A stretch of 64,000 nucleotides of DNA from NCBI GenBank assembly GCA_002354655.1, contig DELY01000048.1, positions 180,034-244,033 of the forward strand, written 5' to 3'. Numbering within the stretch: the stretch's first letter is position 1; each line of letters begins with the position of its first letter. This document shows positions 1 to 6,963 of the stretch, piece by piece. The notes under the pieces were generated by a model. It worked only from the letters and a program-made list of their open reading frames with translations, was not told the origin of the DNA and searched no databases. The translations under genes and the position numbers were made by a program. Origin of the DNA: Pseudomonas sp. UBA2684. GTDB taxonomy: Bacteria > Pseudomonadota > Gammaproteobacteria > Pseudomonadales > Pseudomonadaceae.

Positions 1-171
1 CCGGTACACGGCAACTGGGGCGCCAAGCTGCCGGTCGTGCACCGCTGGGCCTATGACTACAGCGTGCCGGGGATAGAACAGGATTTCGTCCCGCAAACGG
101 TCTCCGCCGAGGCGCTGGAACAACTGCGACAGCGCAGCGCCGCCACCAAGCTAGCGGGCGAAAAAACATGA
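1..171 (+). CDS. Cytochrome c oxidase subunit I, C-terminal end (partial)
   Basis: The frame is open from the first base and ends at TGA 169-171. Only the last 56 residues are present. They include the stretch WAYDYSVPG and a hydrophilic tail, as at the C-terminus of haem-copper oxidase subunit I. The assignment leans mainly on context: two subunit III-like genes and a subunit IV gene follow directly, and the stop overlaps the next start in an ATGA arrangement, which implies translational coupling. The catalytic haem and copper ligands lie upstream of the window, so the oxidase subtype (aa3 or other) cannot be read here. Confidence 0.7.
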   Translation, partial: PVHGNWGAKLPVVHRWAYDYSVPGIEQDFVPQTVSAEALEQLRQRSAATKLAGEKT

Positions 172-860
172 ACAGACAGCTTTTGAGAAACACCGACAGC
201 AACGACCCTGGGGGTAGTTGGCGTTTTGATCCAGAGGAAATTCAGCCCCCCGAGGGCGTCGACAGAGCGCAAACCGCAACAGTAGGCCTGCGCCTGTTTC
301 TGGCCGTTGTCAGCTCGCTCTTCTTGCTCTTTCTGATCGCCTTTATCGCCCGCTCACAAGTACCGGACTGGCAACCGCTGACCGAGCCCTGGGCGCCCTT
401 GGCCCATCCATGGCAGTTATGGCTGAACACCGGCTGGCTGCTACTCGGCAGCTTCGCCCTGCAGTGGGCACGCGTGGCCGCTCGGCGTGGAGACCTGGGC
501 GGCACCGTGCTTGGCTTTACGCTGGGCGGCGTATCGGCAATTGCCTTTCTGGCGGGGCAACTTTGGGTCTGGCAGCAGTTTGGCGCGTGGGGCTACTGGG
601 TTGCGAGTAATCCGGCCAACAGCTTCTTCTACCTGCTCACCGGCCTGCACGGCCTGCACCTGCTGGGCGGCCTGGTAGCCTGGGGCAGAACCCTCGCCAA
701 GCTTCGGCGCCACGTGCCACTGGCGCAGCTCAGCACCAGCGTAGAGCTGTGCGCCATCTACTGGCATTACTTGCTGGCGCTGTGGCTCCTGCTCTTCGCC
801 CTGCTGACCAGCACACCGGCAACCTATGAGGCCATCGCCGCATTCTGCGGCCTGAGGTGA
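168..860 (+). CDS. Cytochrome c oxidase subunit III-like membrane protein
   Basis: This 230-residue protein has about five hydrophobic segments, shorter than the seven of full-length subunit III. The GLHGLHLLGG motif (about residues 161-170) and the late motif ELCAIYWHYLLALW match the conserved subunit III helices. It is thought to support proton uptake and stability of subunit I in the inner membrane. ATG 168 overlaps the stop of the subunit I gene. A second subunit III-like gene begins 4 bases after the stop, so the operon carries two different paralogues in tandem. This copy is the more divergent and could be a NorE-like or accessory subunit. Confidence 0.8.
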   Translation: MNRQLLRNTDSNDPGGSWRFDPEEIQPPEGVDRAQTATVGLRLFLAVVSSLFLLFLIAFIARSQVPDWQPLTEPWAPLAHPWQLWLNTGWLLLGSFALQWARVAARRGDLGGTVLGFTLGGVSAIAFLAGQLWVWQQFGAWGYWVASNPANSFFYLLTGLHGLHLLGGLVAWGRTLAKLRRHVPLAQLSTSVELCAIYWHYLLALWLLLFALLTSTPATYEAIAAFCGLR

Positions 861-864
861 AGCC

Positions 865-1575
865 ATGGCAGCGCCCTCACCACCCACATCCGCAGACTCC
901 ACGCCACAGCGGCCTGACGCGTCAGCACCGGGCTGGCCGGGAATCGTCAGCGACTGGTCCTCGGATCAAGATGCGTTCAAGCAGGTGTCCTGGGGCAAGG
1001 CGATGATGTGGATCTTCCTGCTCAGCGATACGTTTATCTTCACCTGCTTTCTAACCGGTTACATGTCAGTGCGCATGACCACCACCGTGCCCTGGCCGAA
1101 CCCAAGTGAAGTGTTCGCCCTGACCATCGCCGGCCACCATATTCCCCTGATTCTGATCGCCATCATGACCTTCGTGCTGATCAGCAGCAGCGGCACCATG
1201 GCCATGGCAGTCAATTTCGCTTACCGCCGCGACCGGGTCAAAACCGCGGCTCTGATGCTGACAACCGCCGCCTTCGGGGTCGCCTTCGTCGGCATGCAGG
1301 CATTCGAATGGAGCAAGCTGATTGCCGAAGGAGTGCGGCCCTGGGGCAACCCCATGGGCGCGGCGCAGTTTGGCGCGAGCTTCTTCATGATCACCGGCTT
1401 CCACGGCCTGCACGTGTCCATCGGCGTCATCTACCTCACCATCGTCGCGCTGAAAGTACTGCGCGGCGATTACCAGCGCTCCGGCAACTATCAGATCGTC
1501 GAGATAGCAGGGCTGTACTGGCACTTCGTGGACTTGGTGTGGGTGTTTATTTTTGCGTTCTTCTATTTATGGTAG
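865..1575 (+). CDS. Cytochrome c oxidase subunit III
   Basis: This 236-residue integral membrane protein has the standard subunit III signatures FHGLHVSIG (about residues 175-183) and GLYWHFVDLVWVFIF near the C-terminus. Six hydrophobic segments can be counted. The N-terminal 40 residues are hydrophilic and rich in Pro and Ser. It lies four bases downstream of the divergent subunit III paralogue and 18 bases upstream of subunit IV, so all belong to one terminal oxidase operon. Its closer match to the canonical YWHFVD motif makes it the better candidate for the structural subunit III of the complex. Confidence 0.87.
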   Translation: MAAPSPPTSADSTPQRPDASAPGWPGIVSDWSSDQDAFKQVSWGKAMMWIFLLSDTFIFTCFLTGYMSVRMTTTVPWPNPSEVFALTIAGHHIPLILIAIMTFVLISSSGTMAMAVNFAYRRDRVKTAALMLTTAAFGVAFVGMQAFEWSKLIAEGVRPWGNPMGAAQFGASFFMITGFHGLHVSIGVIYLTIVALKVLRGDYQRSGNYQIVEIAGLYWHFVDLVWVFIFAFFYLW

Positions 1576-1593
1576 CGAAGAGGAGCACTGACG

Positions 1594-1932
1594 ATGGCGC
1601 ATACCCAGGAACAACAACACCCCATCGGCTTGTACCTGAAAATCTGGGGGCTGTTATTCGTCCTCAGCACCCTGTCTTACCTTGTCGACTATTTCCACTT
1701 CGCGGGCTATCTCAGGTGGTCACTTATAATCACGTTCATGTTGTTGAAGGCCGGATTAATTGTCGCCATCTTCATGCACATGGCCTGGGAGCGACTGGCC
1801 ATGGTCTACGCCATACTGCTGCCACCGTTGTGCTTGCTGGTGCTGGTGGGGCTTATGGCCAGCGAGGCGGACTATATCTTCCTGAGCCGGATCTTTTTCT
1901 TTGGGCAAAACATAGCCCCCGAATCGCCTTGA
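1594..1932 (+). CDS. Cytochrome c oxidase subunit IV family protein
   Basis: A 112-residue protein with three predicted membrane helices (about residues 13-32, 42-64 and 69-90), the size and topology of the bacterial subunit IV family. The second helix has the pattern LLKAGLIVAIFMHMAWE, typical of the family, which helps assembly of the copper centre in quinol and cytochrome oxidases. The start ATG follows a clear GAGGAG ribosome site. It is the last gene of the oxidase operon, and a palindrome overlapping its stop may end transcription. Confidence 0.85.
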   Translation: MAHTQEQQHPIGLYLKIWGLLFVLSTLSYLVDYFHFAGYLRWSLIITFMLLKAGLIVAIFMHMAWERLAMVYAILLPPLCLLVLVGLMASEADYIFLSRIFFFGQNIAPESP

Positions 1933-1945
1933 GTATTCGGGGGCT
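1914..1945. terminator. Hairpin over the end of the oxidase operon
   Basis: Arms AGCCCCCGAAT and ATTCGGGGGCT (11 bp, perfect) surround a 10-base loop and span the stop codon of the subunit IV gene. There is no T-run on either strand, so it is a weak or Rho-assisted terminator at best. It sits between two convergent genes. Confidence 0.4.
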
Positions 1946-1973
1946 GATAGACAACGGCTAATAAGAGCGGGGC

Positions 1974-2528
1974 CTATATCGTTCGCTTGAACTGATGCCA
2001 GCGCTGCAACCACGCGACTGTCCAGTGAGGCGCCGCCGAGCCAACGCCAGCCATATTGAGCATTGGATGGTGTTTGACTACCTGCTCCAATAGCGCTTCC
2101 TGCTCCGGCTCAACATCGACGAAAAAGATATGTTTGCCTTCTTTCAAGTTCTGCTTAAACCGGCGGAAATGGGTGTTTGGCACCTGGATACCAAAAAAGC
2201 CGCCTTCCCACGTGCAAAAACCAAAAACCACTATCGCGAGGAAGATAAAGGGCATCCAACCTGCCGCGGTGTCGGTCCAACCCAGCCAATAAGCGCTACC
2301 AATAACCAGCGCAGCCAGTACCACGCCGACAACCGCACCAATTTCGCCGGAGTGGACGACATCTTGTTTCATAAACGAGGGCACATCGTGCAGGTGATGC
2401 TGTTCTACATCAGCATCTTTTTCGCTGAGCACATGGATTTGCTCGGTACTAATCCCGCCAGCTTCCAACTCACGCTCAACGGTTTCAAGATCGTCGAGAT
2501 TGTCACTGATGTAATAGTGTCGATTCAT
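1974..2528 (-). CDS. Two-TM membrane protein of unknown function
   Basis: The start is ATG 2528, preceded by GAGGTG; it encodes 184 residues. About 70 soluble N-terminal residues (MNRHYYISDNLDDL...) resemble the small alpha/beta fold seen in stress-type membrane proteins. Two closely spaced helices follow (about residues 64-83 and 90-108), then the segment GIQVPNTHFRRF and a soluble tail. Similar proteins are widespread in Pseudomonas and are annotated variously as hypothetical or magnesium-transporter-like. I see no catalytic motif and assign no function. It faces the oxidase operon convergently. Confidence 0.7.
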   Translation of the reverse strand: MNRHYYISDNLDDLETVERELEAGGISTEQIHVLSEKDADVEQHHLHDVPSFMKQDVVHSGEIGAVVGVVLAALVIGSAYWLGWTDTAAGWMPFIFLAIVVFGFCTWEGGFFGIQVPNTHFRRFKQNLKEGKHIFFVDVEPEQEALLEQVVKHHPMLNMAGVGSAAPHWTVAWLQRWHQFKRTI

Positions 2529-3208
2529 CACGCACCTCTATTCTCGCTTTGCTGTAGACCACCACAACCTGACATCACAGAGGGTGTTCTACCGGTGTGA
2601 AGATGTTGCCCCCCTTCTTTTTGATCCGACGTGAGTATAGCACCGCACCCACATGACGCATTTTGCGTTTCAAGAAAAGTCAAGTCAAAAATCAAGCCAA
2701 ACAGCAAGTCCTCCATAGGTCTATCAGGCACGCTCAATGCATTGCCGATCATCGCCACCGGCTCAAACTGGCGTGACATAACATGAATCATCTGCTACGC
2801 CTTAGGGCACAACAATAAAAGTAGGGGAATTGCTATGTCAGTTTTGCACAGCCATACCCGGCAAGCCGGGCTGTTGACCAACCTTCTCGCCCTTTCCTTG
2901 CTCACCCTACCGCTACCGACTCACGCTAATGAAGGCGTCGAATCTACGCGCCAGTTGCTGCTATCCAGTAGCACCGCTTGCCCCACCGGCAGCGTTATCG
3001 AGTCGGCGGAGAGCCTGTCAAAGCCGTTGATTACCTCCTGAGCCATTCGGCAACAGCACATTGAGTCACTCCGCTTCGCAGCGTTGCCCACTCGCCGCCG
3101 CACAACCTCGCCCCATCTCGGCGCACAAATAGCTCCAGCGCGCTGTTTTGTGTCATTCGCGCACCACCCGCAAGCCTGTACATCCCCGTAAATCATGGCC
3201 TCCGCGCG
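2529..3208. other. Sparse region between membrane-protein gene and nas promoter
   Basis: About 680 bases without a convincing conserved gene. It holds the promoter side of the minus-strand gene ending at 1974 and one short plus-strand reading frame (2835-3041) with a good ribosome site. Frames on the minus strand (2528-2791 and 2921-3196) lack ribosome sites and a protein-like composition. The sequence is lower in GC than its neighbours and may contain gene remnants. Confidence 0.5.
2835..3041 (+). CDS. Small ORF with signal peptide, possibly a gene remnant
   Basis: A 68-residue frame starting at ATG 2835 with a strong AGGGGA ribosome site 7 bases upstream. The N-terminus has a polar stretch, then a hydrophobic run (LLTNLLALSLLTLPLP) and a THA-NE site fitting signal peptidase I cleavage near residue 32. 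The remaining 36 residues show no known domain, and the frame ends early. It may be a small exported protein or the 5' remnant of a longer periplasmic protein gene. It lies just upstream of the nitrate-transport promoter. I do not recognise a family. Confidence 0.3.
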   Translation: MSVLHSHTRQAGLLTNLLALSLLTLPLPTHANEGVESTRQLLLSSSTACPTGSVIESAESLSKPLITS

Positions 3209-3225
3209 TTGGCTCAGCTCTTGCT
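3209..3225 (+). promoter_or_regulatory. Sigma-54 promoter of nasA
   Basis: The core is TTGG, ten bases, then GC (GG at 3211-3212, GC at 3223-3224). This is the invariant -24/-12 spacing, and most other consensus positions also match (TGGCTCAGCTCTTGCT). The predicted start of transcription is near 3236, a few bases before the first leader hairpin, which supports the call. Sigma-54 control is expected for nitrogen-regulated nitrate assimilation. Confidence 0.75.
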
Positions 3226-3239
3226 AATGCATTGCTATC

Positions 3240-3280
3240 GGTAGCCAATGGCGGCTGCCTCACAAACGACAAAGACGTCG
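3240..3280 (+). promoter_or_regulatory. Tandem hexaloop hairpins (ANTAR/NasT target) in the nasA leader
   Basis: Hairpin P1 (3240-3259) has arms GGTAGCC and GGCTGCC around the six-base loop AATGGC. Hairpin P2 (3267-3280) has arms CGAC and GTCG around the loop AAAGAC. Both loops carry A at position 1 and G at position 4, the two bases that define the RNA recognised by ANTAR-domain antiterminators such as NasT. The 3' arm of P2 overlaps the 5' base of the following terminator, so the two structures exclude each other. Confidence 0.65.
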
Positions 3281-3323
3281 CTTCACCCGCGCTTCCGAGC
3301 GCTCAGGTGATGCGGCGTTTTTT
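3279..3323 (+). terminator. Leader terminator (attenuator) upstream of nasA
   Basis: The inner hairpin GCGCT-tccg-AGCGC (3289-3302) is extended by TCACC with GGTGA and CGC with GCG, then followed by six T at 3318-3323. Its first bases (3279-3280) are shared with the P2 antiterminator arm. This is the layout of a leader in which bound NasT prevents termination. Confidence 0.6.
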
Positions 3324-3444
3324 CGTTTTCGCCCCAGCGACTGGGGCTGGCGGTGCATCTGCGATCCAGAGGCCTCGCTGGTAACTCTCTCAACCCAGCT
3401 GTGGCTTTGGCCGCAGGGCGTTGCACCACAAGTGCCGCGCCTCC

Positions 3445-3506
3445 CCGGCGGTTGCGGCTGCCGTGTCCACGACCACGGCATGCCGCAACCGGCCGGGACC
3501 CTTTTT
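3445..3506 (+). terminator. Second strong hairpin with T-run just before nasA
   Basis: Arms CGGTTGCGGCTGCCGTG (3449-3465) and CACGGCA-T-GCCGCAACCG (3474-3491) pair along 17 bp with one bulged T and an 8-base loop. TTTTT follows at 3502-3506 after a short spacer. It ends 7 bases before the GAGGTG ribosome site of nasA. It looks like a second intrinsic terminator or attenuator in the same leader. Confidence 0.5.
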
Positions 3507-3522
3507 GCTGATGAGGTGCTCG

Positions 3523-4734
3523 ATGAATACAAGTTTCTGGAAAGCTGGCCATACCCCGACATTGTTCGCCGCTTTTCTCTATTTCGATTTGAGCTTTATG
3601 GTCTGGTACGTACTCGGCCCACTGGCGGTGCAAATTGCCACCGATCTCGATTTGACGGCCCAGCAACGTGGCCTGATGGTGGCAACGCCGATTCTCTCGG
3701 GAGCCCTGTTACGTTTCTTCATGGGCTTGCTGGCTGACCGACTGTCGCCGAAAACTGCCGGACTAATCGGTCAGGTCATCGTGATCGCCTCGCTGTTCAG
3801 CGCTTGGCAAATCGGCATCAAAACCTATGAGCAAGCCCTGCTGCTGGGCCTGTTCCTCGGTTTTGCCGGTGCCGCCTTCGCCGTGGCCCTGCCGCTGGCC
3901 TCGCAGTGGTATCCGCCGCAACATCAGGGCAAGGCCATGGGCATTGCCGGTGCAGGCAACTCGGGCACCGTGCTGGCGGCGATCTTCGCCCCAGGGCTGG
4001 CGGCGCTATTCGGCTGGCAGAACGTCTTTGGCTGGGCGTTGATCCCGCTGTTGTTGACCCTTGTGGTGTTCGCCCTGGTGGCGAAAAACGCGCCAGAACG
4101 GCCCGCACCCAAATCCATGGCCGATTACTTGAAGGCCCTCGGTGATCGCGACAGCTGGTGGTTCATGTTTTTCTACAGCGTGACCTTCGGTGGCTTTATC
4201 GGCCTGGCCAGTGCACTGCCCGGTTACTTCAACGATCAGTACGGCCTCAACCCGGTTACCGCCGGCTACTACACCGCCGCCTGCGTGTGTGCCGGCAGCC
4301 TGATGCGCCCACTCGGCGGCGCCCTGGCCGACCGCATTGGCGGTATCCGCACGCTGCTGGTGATGTACACCCTCGCTTCGCTGTGCATTGCCGCGGTGGG
4401 CTTTAATTTGCCCAGCGCCACGGCAGCTCTGGCCCTGTTCGTCGCCGCCATGCTCGGCCTGGGTGCCGGCAACGGCGCGGTGTTCCAACTGGTGCCGCAG
4501 CGTTTCCGCAAGGAAATCGGCGTGATGACCGGCCTGATCGGCATGGCCGGCGGCATCGGCGGTTTCCTGTTGGCTGCAGGCCTGGGCACCATCAAGCAGC
4601 AGACCGGCGACTACCAACTCGGCCTGTGGCTGTTCGCCAGCCTCGGCGTACTGGCCTGGGTCGGCCTGTATGGCGTCAAGCTGCGCTGGCGCACCACCTG
4701 GGGCAGCGCGGCGGTAACTGCGGCCCGGGTGTAA
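3523..4734 (+). CDS. nasA: Nitrate transporter, NNP family of the MFS
   Basis: The protein has 403 residues and about 12 membrane helices, the size of NarK/NasA nitrate importers. The two nitrate signatures are visible: AGAGNSGTVLAA (about residues 145-156) and GLGAGNGAVFQLVP (about 311-324), along with arginines in helices 2 and 8 expected to bind nitrate. It brings nitrate across the inner membrane for assimilation. ATG 3523 is chosen because GAGGTG lies just upstream and the N-terminus fits the family; the longer open frame runs through the leader hairpins. The kinase/phosphatase gene follows, as in P. aeruginosa. Confidence 0.93.
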   Translation: MNTSFWKAGHTPTLFAAFLYFDLSFMVWYVLGPLAVQIATDLDLTAQQRGLMVATPILSGALLRFFMGLLADRLSPKTAGLIGQVIVIASLFSAWQIGIKTYEQALLLGLFLGFAGAAFAVALPLASQWYPPQHQGKAMGIAGAGNSGTVLAAIFAPGLAALFGWQNVFGWALIPLLLTLVVFALVAKNAPERPAPKSMADYLKALGDRDSWWFMFFYSVTFGGFIGLASALPGYFNDQYGLNPVTAGYYTAACVCAGSLMRPLGGALADRIGGIRTLLVMYTLASLCIAAVGFNLPSATAALALFVAAMLGLGAGNGAVFQLVPQRFRKEIGVMTGLIGMAGGIGGFLLAAGLGTIKQQTGDYQLGLWLFASLGVLAWVGLYGVKLRWRTTWGSAAVTAARV

Positions 4735-4743
4735 TTGCACAGA

Positions 4744-4815
4744 CGTAGGGTGGATGACGCCTTTTTCATCCACCATGAGCCAAGGGTGGATCGGTAAAGC
4801 GCGATCCACCCTACG
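4744..4815. repeat. REP-like palindromes between nasA and the kinase gene
   Basis: The outer arms CGTAGGGTGGAT and ATCCACCCTACG enclose two inner hairpins: GGTGGATGA/TCATCCACC at 4749-4774, and AGGGTGGATC/GATCCACCCT at 4783-4812 with a 10-base loop. This is the GTAGGGTGGAT type of dispersed intergenic palindrome common in Pseudomonas. It may also weaken read-through from nasA. Confidence 0.65.
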
Positions 4816-4968
4816 CCCAACCACTGGAGGCTTGAGGCAAAGGCGGGACCGACCGGCAGCGCTGCATTGCACTGGTCAGGAAAGCGGGTGAAGTCGGCAA
4901 CGACAACCTCGTGCAGCCCGGCCCCGGTCTCGCCTTTGCCTCAAACCTTCCCCACTCAGGATGTCCGC

Positions 4969-6636
4969 ATGGCCTTGCAATTGACCTTCGGCGAAGCCAG
5001 CGCCATCGGCCCACGCAGCGAGAACCAGGACGCCATCCGAGTGGTCACCCCGGCGCCCGCCCTGGCGGCGAGCAAAGGTTATCTGTTCGCCCTGGCCGAT
5101 GGTGTCAGCCAGTGCGTCGACGGCGGCCTGGCCGCACGCGCCACCCTGCAGGCACTGGCCCTGGATTATTACTCCACGCCGGAAACCTGGGCGGTCACCC
5201 AATCCCTGGACCGCGTACTGGTCGCGCACAACCGCTGGCTGCAAGCCAATGGCAGCGGCCAGCCCCTGCTGACCACACTGAGCGCGCTGATCCTGCGTGG
5301 CCGCCGCTTTACCCTGGCGCACGTCGGCGATTGCCGCGCCTATCGCTGGCTTGGCGGCACACTTGAGCGCCTTAGCGAAGACCATGTCTGGGAACAACCC
5401 GGCATGCAGCACGTGCTCAAGCGCGCCATGGGTCTGGATCAACACCTGGTGATGGATTACCTGGACGGTGAACTGCGCCAGGGCGAGAGCTTTGTCCTGG
5501 TCAGCGACGGCGTCTGGGCAACCCTCGGCGACAGCGGCATCCAGCGCATCCTGCATGATGAACAAGACCTCGATGCCGCCAGCCGCGCGCTGGTCAACGC
5601 CGCGCACCTGGCCGGTAGCCAGGACAACGCCAGCGCCCTGCTGCTGCGCGTCGATGCCCTGCCGGAAAGTGACCTGGCCGACACCCTGGCGCAACTCGAA
5701 CACTGGCCCTTGCCACCGAAGCTGCGCGACGACCAAGATTTCGAAGGCTGGCAGGTCGAGCGCCTGCTGGCCGAGTCGCGCCAATCGCTGGTCTACCGCG
5801 TACGCGACAACCAGGCGCGGCGCTGGCTGCTGAAAACCCTGCCGGGCGGACGCAGCGAAGCCCCCCAGGCCGGCCCCGCCCTGCTGCTCGAAGAATGGTT
5901 TCTGCGCCGCGTGGCCGGGCGCTTCTTCGCCGAGGTACACCCACTGCCGCAGCGTCAGCACCTGTATTACGTGCAGCGCGAATATGCCGGGCAAACCCTC
6001 GCCGAGCATCTGCGCCTGAGCGGCCCGCTGGGCCTGCCGGAATGGCTGGACATCGCTCCGCGCCTGATCAAGGCCCTGGGCATGCTGCACCGGCGCAATA
6101 TCCTGCACCGCGACATCAAGCCGGAGAACCTGCTGTGGGGCGACGACGGCGAGTTGCGCGTGCTGGATTTTGGCCTGGCCTACTGCCCGGGCCTGAGCCG
6201 CGATGAAGCCTGCGACCTGCCGGGCACGCCCAGCTATATCGCCCCCGAAGCATTCACTGGCGCCGCTCCCACACCCCAACAGGATCTCTACAGCGCCGGC
6301 GTGACGCTCTACCACCTACTGACCGGGCATTACCCCCACGGTGAAATCGAGGCGTTCCAACACCCGCGATTCGGTAGCCCGACGCCGGCCAGCCGTTATC
6401 GCCCGGACCTACCGTCTTGGCTGGAAGAAAGCCTGGCTCGCGCAGTCAGCGCCGATCCACAACAGCGCTATGAGACCGCCGAAGAATGGCTGCTGGCCCT
6501 GGAGCAAGGCGAACGTCAGGCCCTTAGCAGCCGCCCCCGACCACTGCTGGAGCGTGAGCCGCTGAAAGTCTGGCGTACGGTGGCACTGCTTGCCTTGCTG
6601 CTGAACCTGGCCTTACTGGTTCTGCTACTCAAATAG
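4969..6636 (+). CDS. Fused PP2C phosphatase / Ser-Thr protein kinase
   Basis: A 555-residue bifunctional protein. The N-terminal PP2C domain (about 1-240) shows RSENQDAIR, ALADGVSQ, GDCRAYRW, VSDGVW and GSQDNAS, including the metal-binding aspartates. The kinase domain (about 260-520) shows HRDIKPENL with catalytic D382, DFGLA with D400 and YIAPEAF. A single C-terminal membrane helix (about 534-554) tethers it to the inner membrane. ATG 4969 was preferred over an upstream frame start because the PP2C domain begins immediately after it. It follows nasA and precedes nirB, so a role in controlling nitrate uptake or assimilation is likely but unproven. Its targets are not known to me. Confidence 0.88.
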   Translation: MALQLTFGEASAIGPRSENQDAIRVVTPAPALAASKGYLFALADGVSQCVDGGLAARATLQALALDYYSTPETWAVTQSLDRVLVAHNRWLQANGSGQPLLTTLSALILRGRRFTLAHVGDCRAYRWLGGTLERLSEDHVWEQPGMQHVLKRAMGLDQHLVMDYLDGELRQGESFVLVSDGVWATLGDSGIQRILHDEQDLDAASRALVNAAHLAGSQDNASALLLRVDALPESDLADTLAQLEHWPLPPKLRDDQDFEGWQVERLLAESRQSLVYRVRDNQARRWLLKTLPGGRSEAPQAGPALLLEEWFLRRVAGRFFAEVHPLPQRQHLYYVQREYAGQTLAEHLRLSGPLGLPEWLDIAPRLIKALGMLHRRNILHRDIKPENLLWGDDGELRVLDFGLAYCPGLSRDEACDLPGTPSYIAPEAFTGAAPTPQQDLYSAGVTLYHLLTGHYPHGEIEAFQHPRFGSPTPASRYRPDLPSWLEESLARAVSADPQQRYETAEEWLLALEQGERQALSSRPRPLLEREPLKVWRTVALLALLLNLALLVLLLK

Positions 6637-6796
6637 CGGACCGACGCAGGGCGCAGGGTGAACCTCGCCCTACGGTTTACCGATGACCCGGAAACACGCA
6701 CCAAAGCAGCGCGACTTGCCTTTATTCGGTGCAGCAAAACCACCCAGTCGCCTCAAAAAGCCCAGGCCAACCCCGCAAAATCGGGCATCTGCGAAG

Positions 6797-6813
6797 TTGG
6801 CACAGGCTCTGCA
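6797..6813 (+). promoter_or_regulatory. Sigma-54 promoter of the nirBD-nitrate reductase-cobA operon
   Basis: TTGGCAC, then AGGCTCTGCA, gives GG (6799-6800) and GC (6811-6812) separated by exactly ten bases, with TGGCAC fully matching consensus. Transcription should begin near 6824, 15 bases before the first leader hairpin. Confidence 0.82.
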
Positions 6814-6838
6814 TTAGCAATCTCACAATTTACAAAGC

Positions 6839-6882
6839 GCAGCCTTCAACGAAGAAGACTGCACTTTCCCGAGAGAACGGGA
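6839..6882 (+). promoter_or_regulatory. Tandem hexaloop hairpins (ANTAR/NasT target) in the nirB leader
   Basis: P1 (6839-6862) has arms GCAGcCTTC and GAAGaCTGC around the loop AACGAA. P2 (6867-6882) has arms TCCCG and CGGGA around the loop AGAGAA. Both loops have A1 and G4. With the terminator directly behind, this is the classical ANTAR antitermination leader known from nitrate assimilation operons of Klebsiella (NasR), Azotobacter and Pseudomonas (NasT). The nasS-nasT genes are not in this window. Confidence 0.82.
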
Positions 6883-6892
6883 CTTGGACAAA

Positions 6893-6929
6893 GGCGTCCT
6901 CGCTAGGTGACTAGCGGGACGCCTTTTTT
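6893..6929 (+). terminator. Leader terminator (attenuator) upstream of nirB
   Basis: GGCGTCC and CGCTAG pair with CTAGCG and GGACGCC (13 bp with one bulged T) around the loop GTGA, followed by TTTTTT at 6924-6929. It stands 35 bases before the nirB start and inside its transcript, so it must be read through for expression. Confidence 0.85.
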
Positions 6930-6963
6930 GTTTTCCGTGATTTTTATTCAGGAGATGGCCGGC

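Noticed and set aside
2528-2791. An 87-codon minus-strand frame upstream of the two-TM protein gene
   Set aside because: No ribosome site, unusual composition (many Gly, Gln and Cys) and no family; more likely the leader region of the downstream gene.
3161-3175. GCACCA upstream of the nasA promoter as an NtrC site
   Set aside because: Only one half-site is present.
4876-6315. A 479-codon frame opposite the kinase/phosphatase gene
   Set aside because: Antisense shadow without ribosome site or domain.
6698-6733. NtrC half-sites GCACCA and GGTGCA upstream of the nirB promoter
   Set aside because: The arms are about 24 bases apart and in the wrong relation to a TGCACC-N5-GGTGCA site, so they cannot be called an NtrC enhancer on sequence alone.
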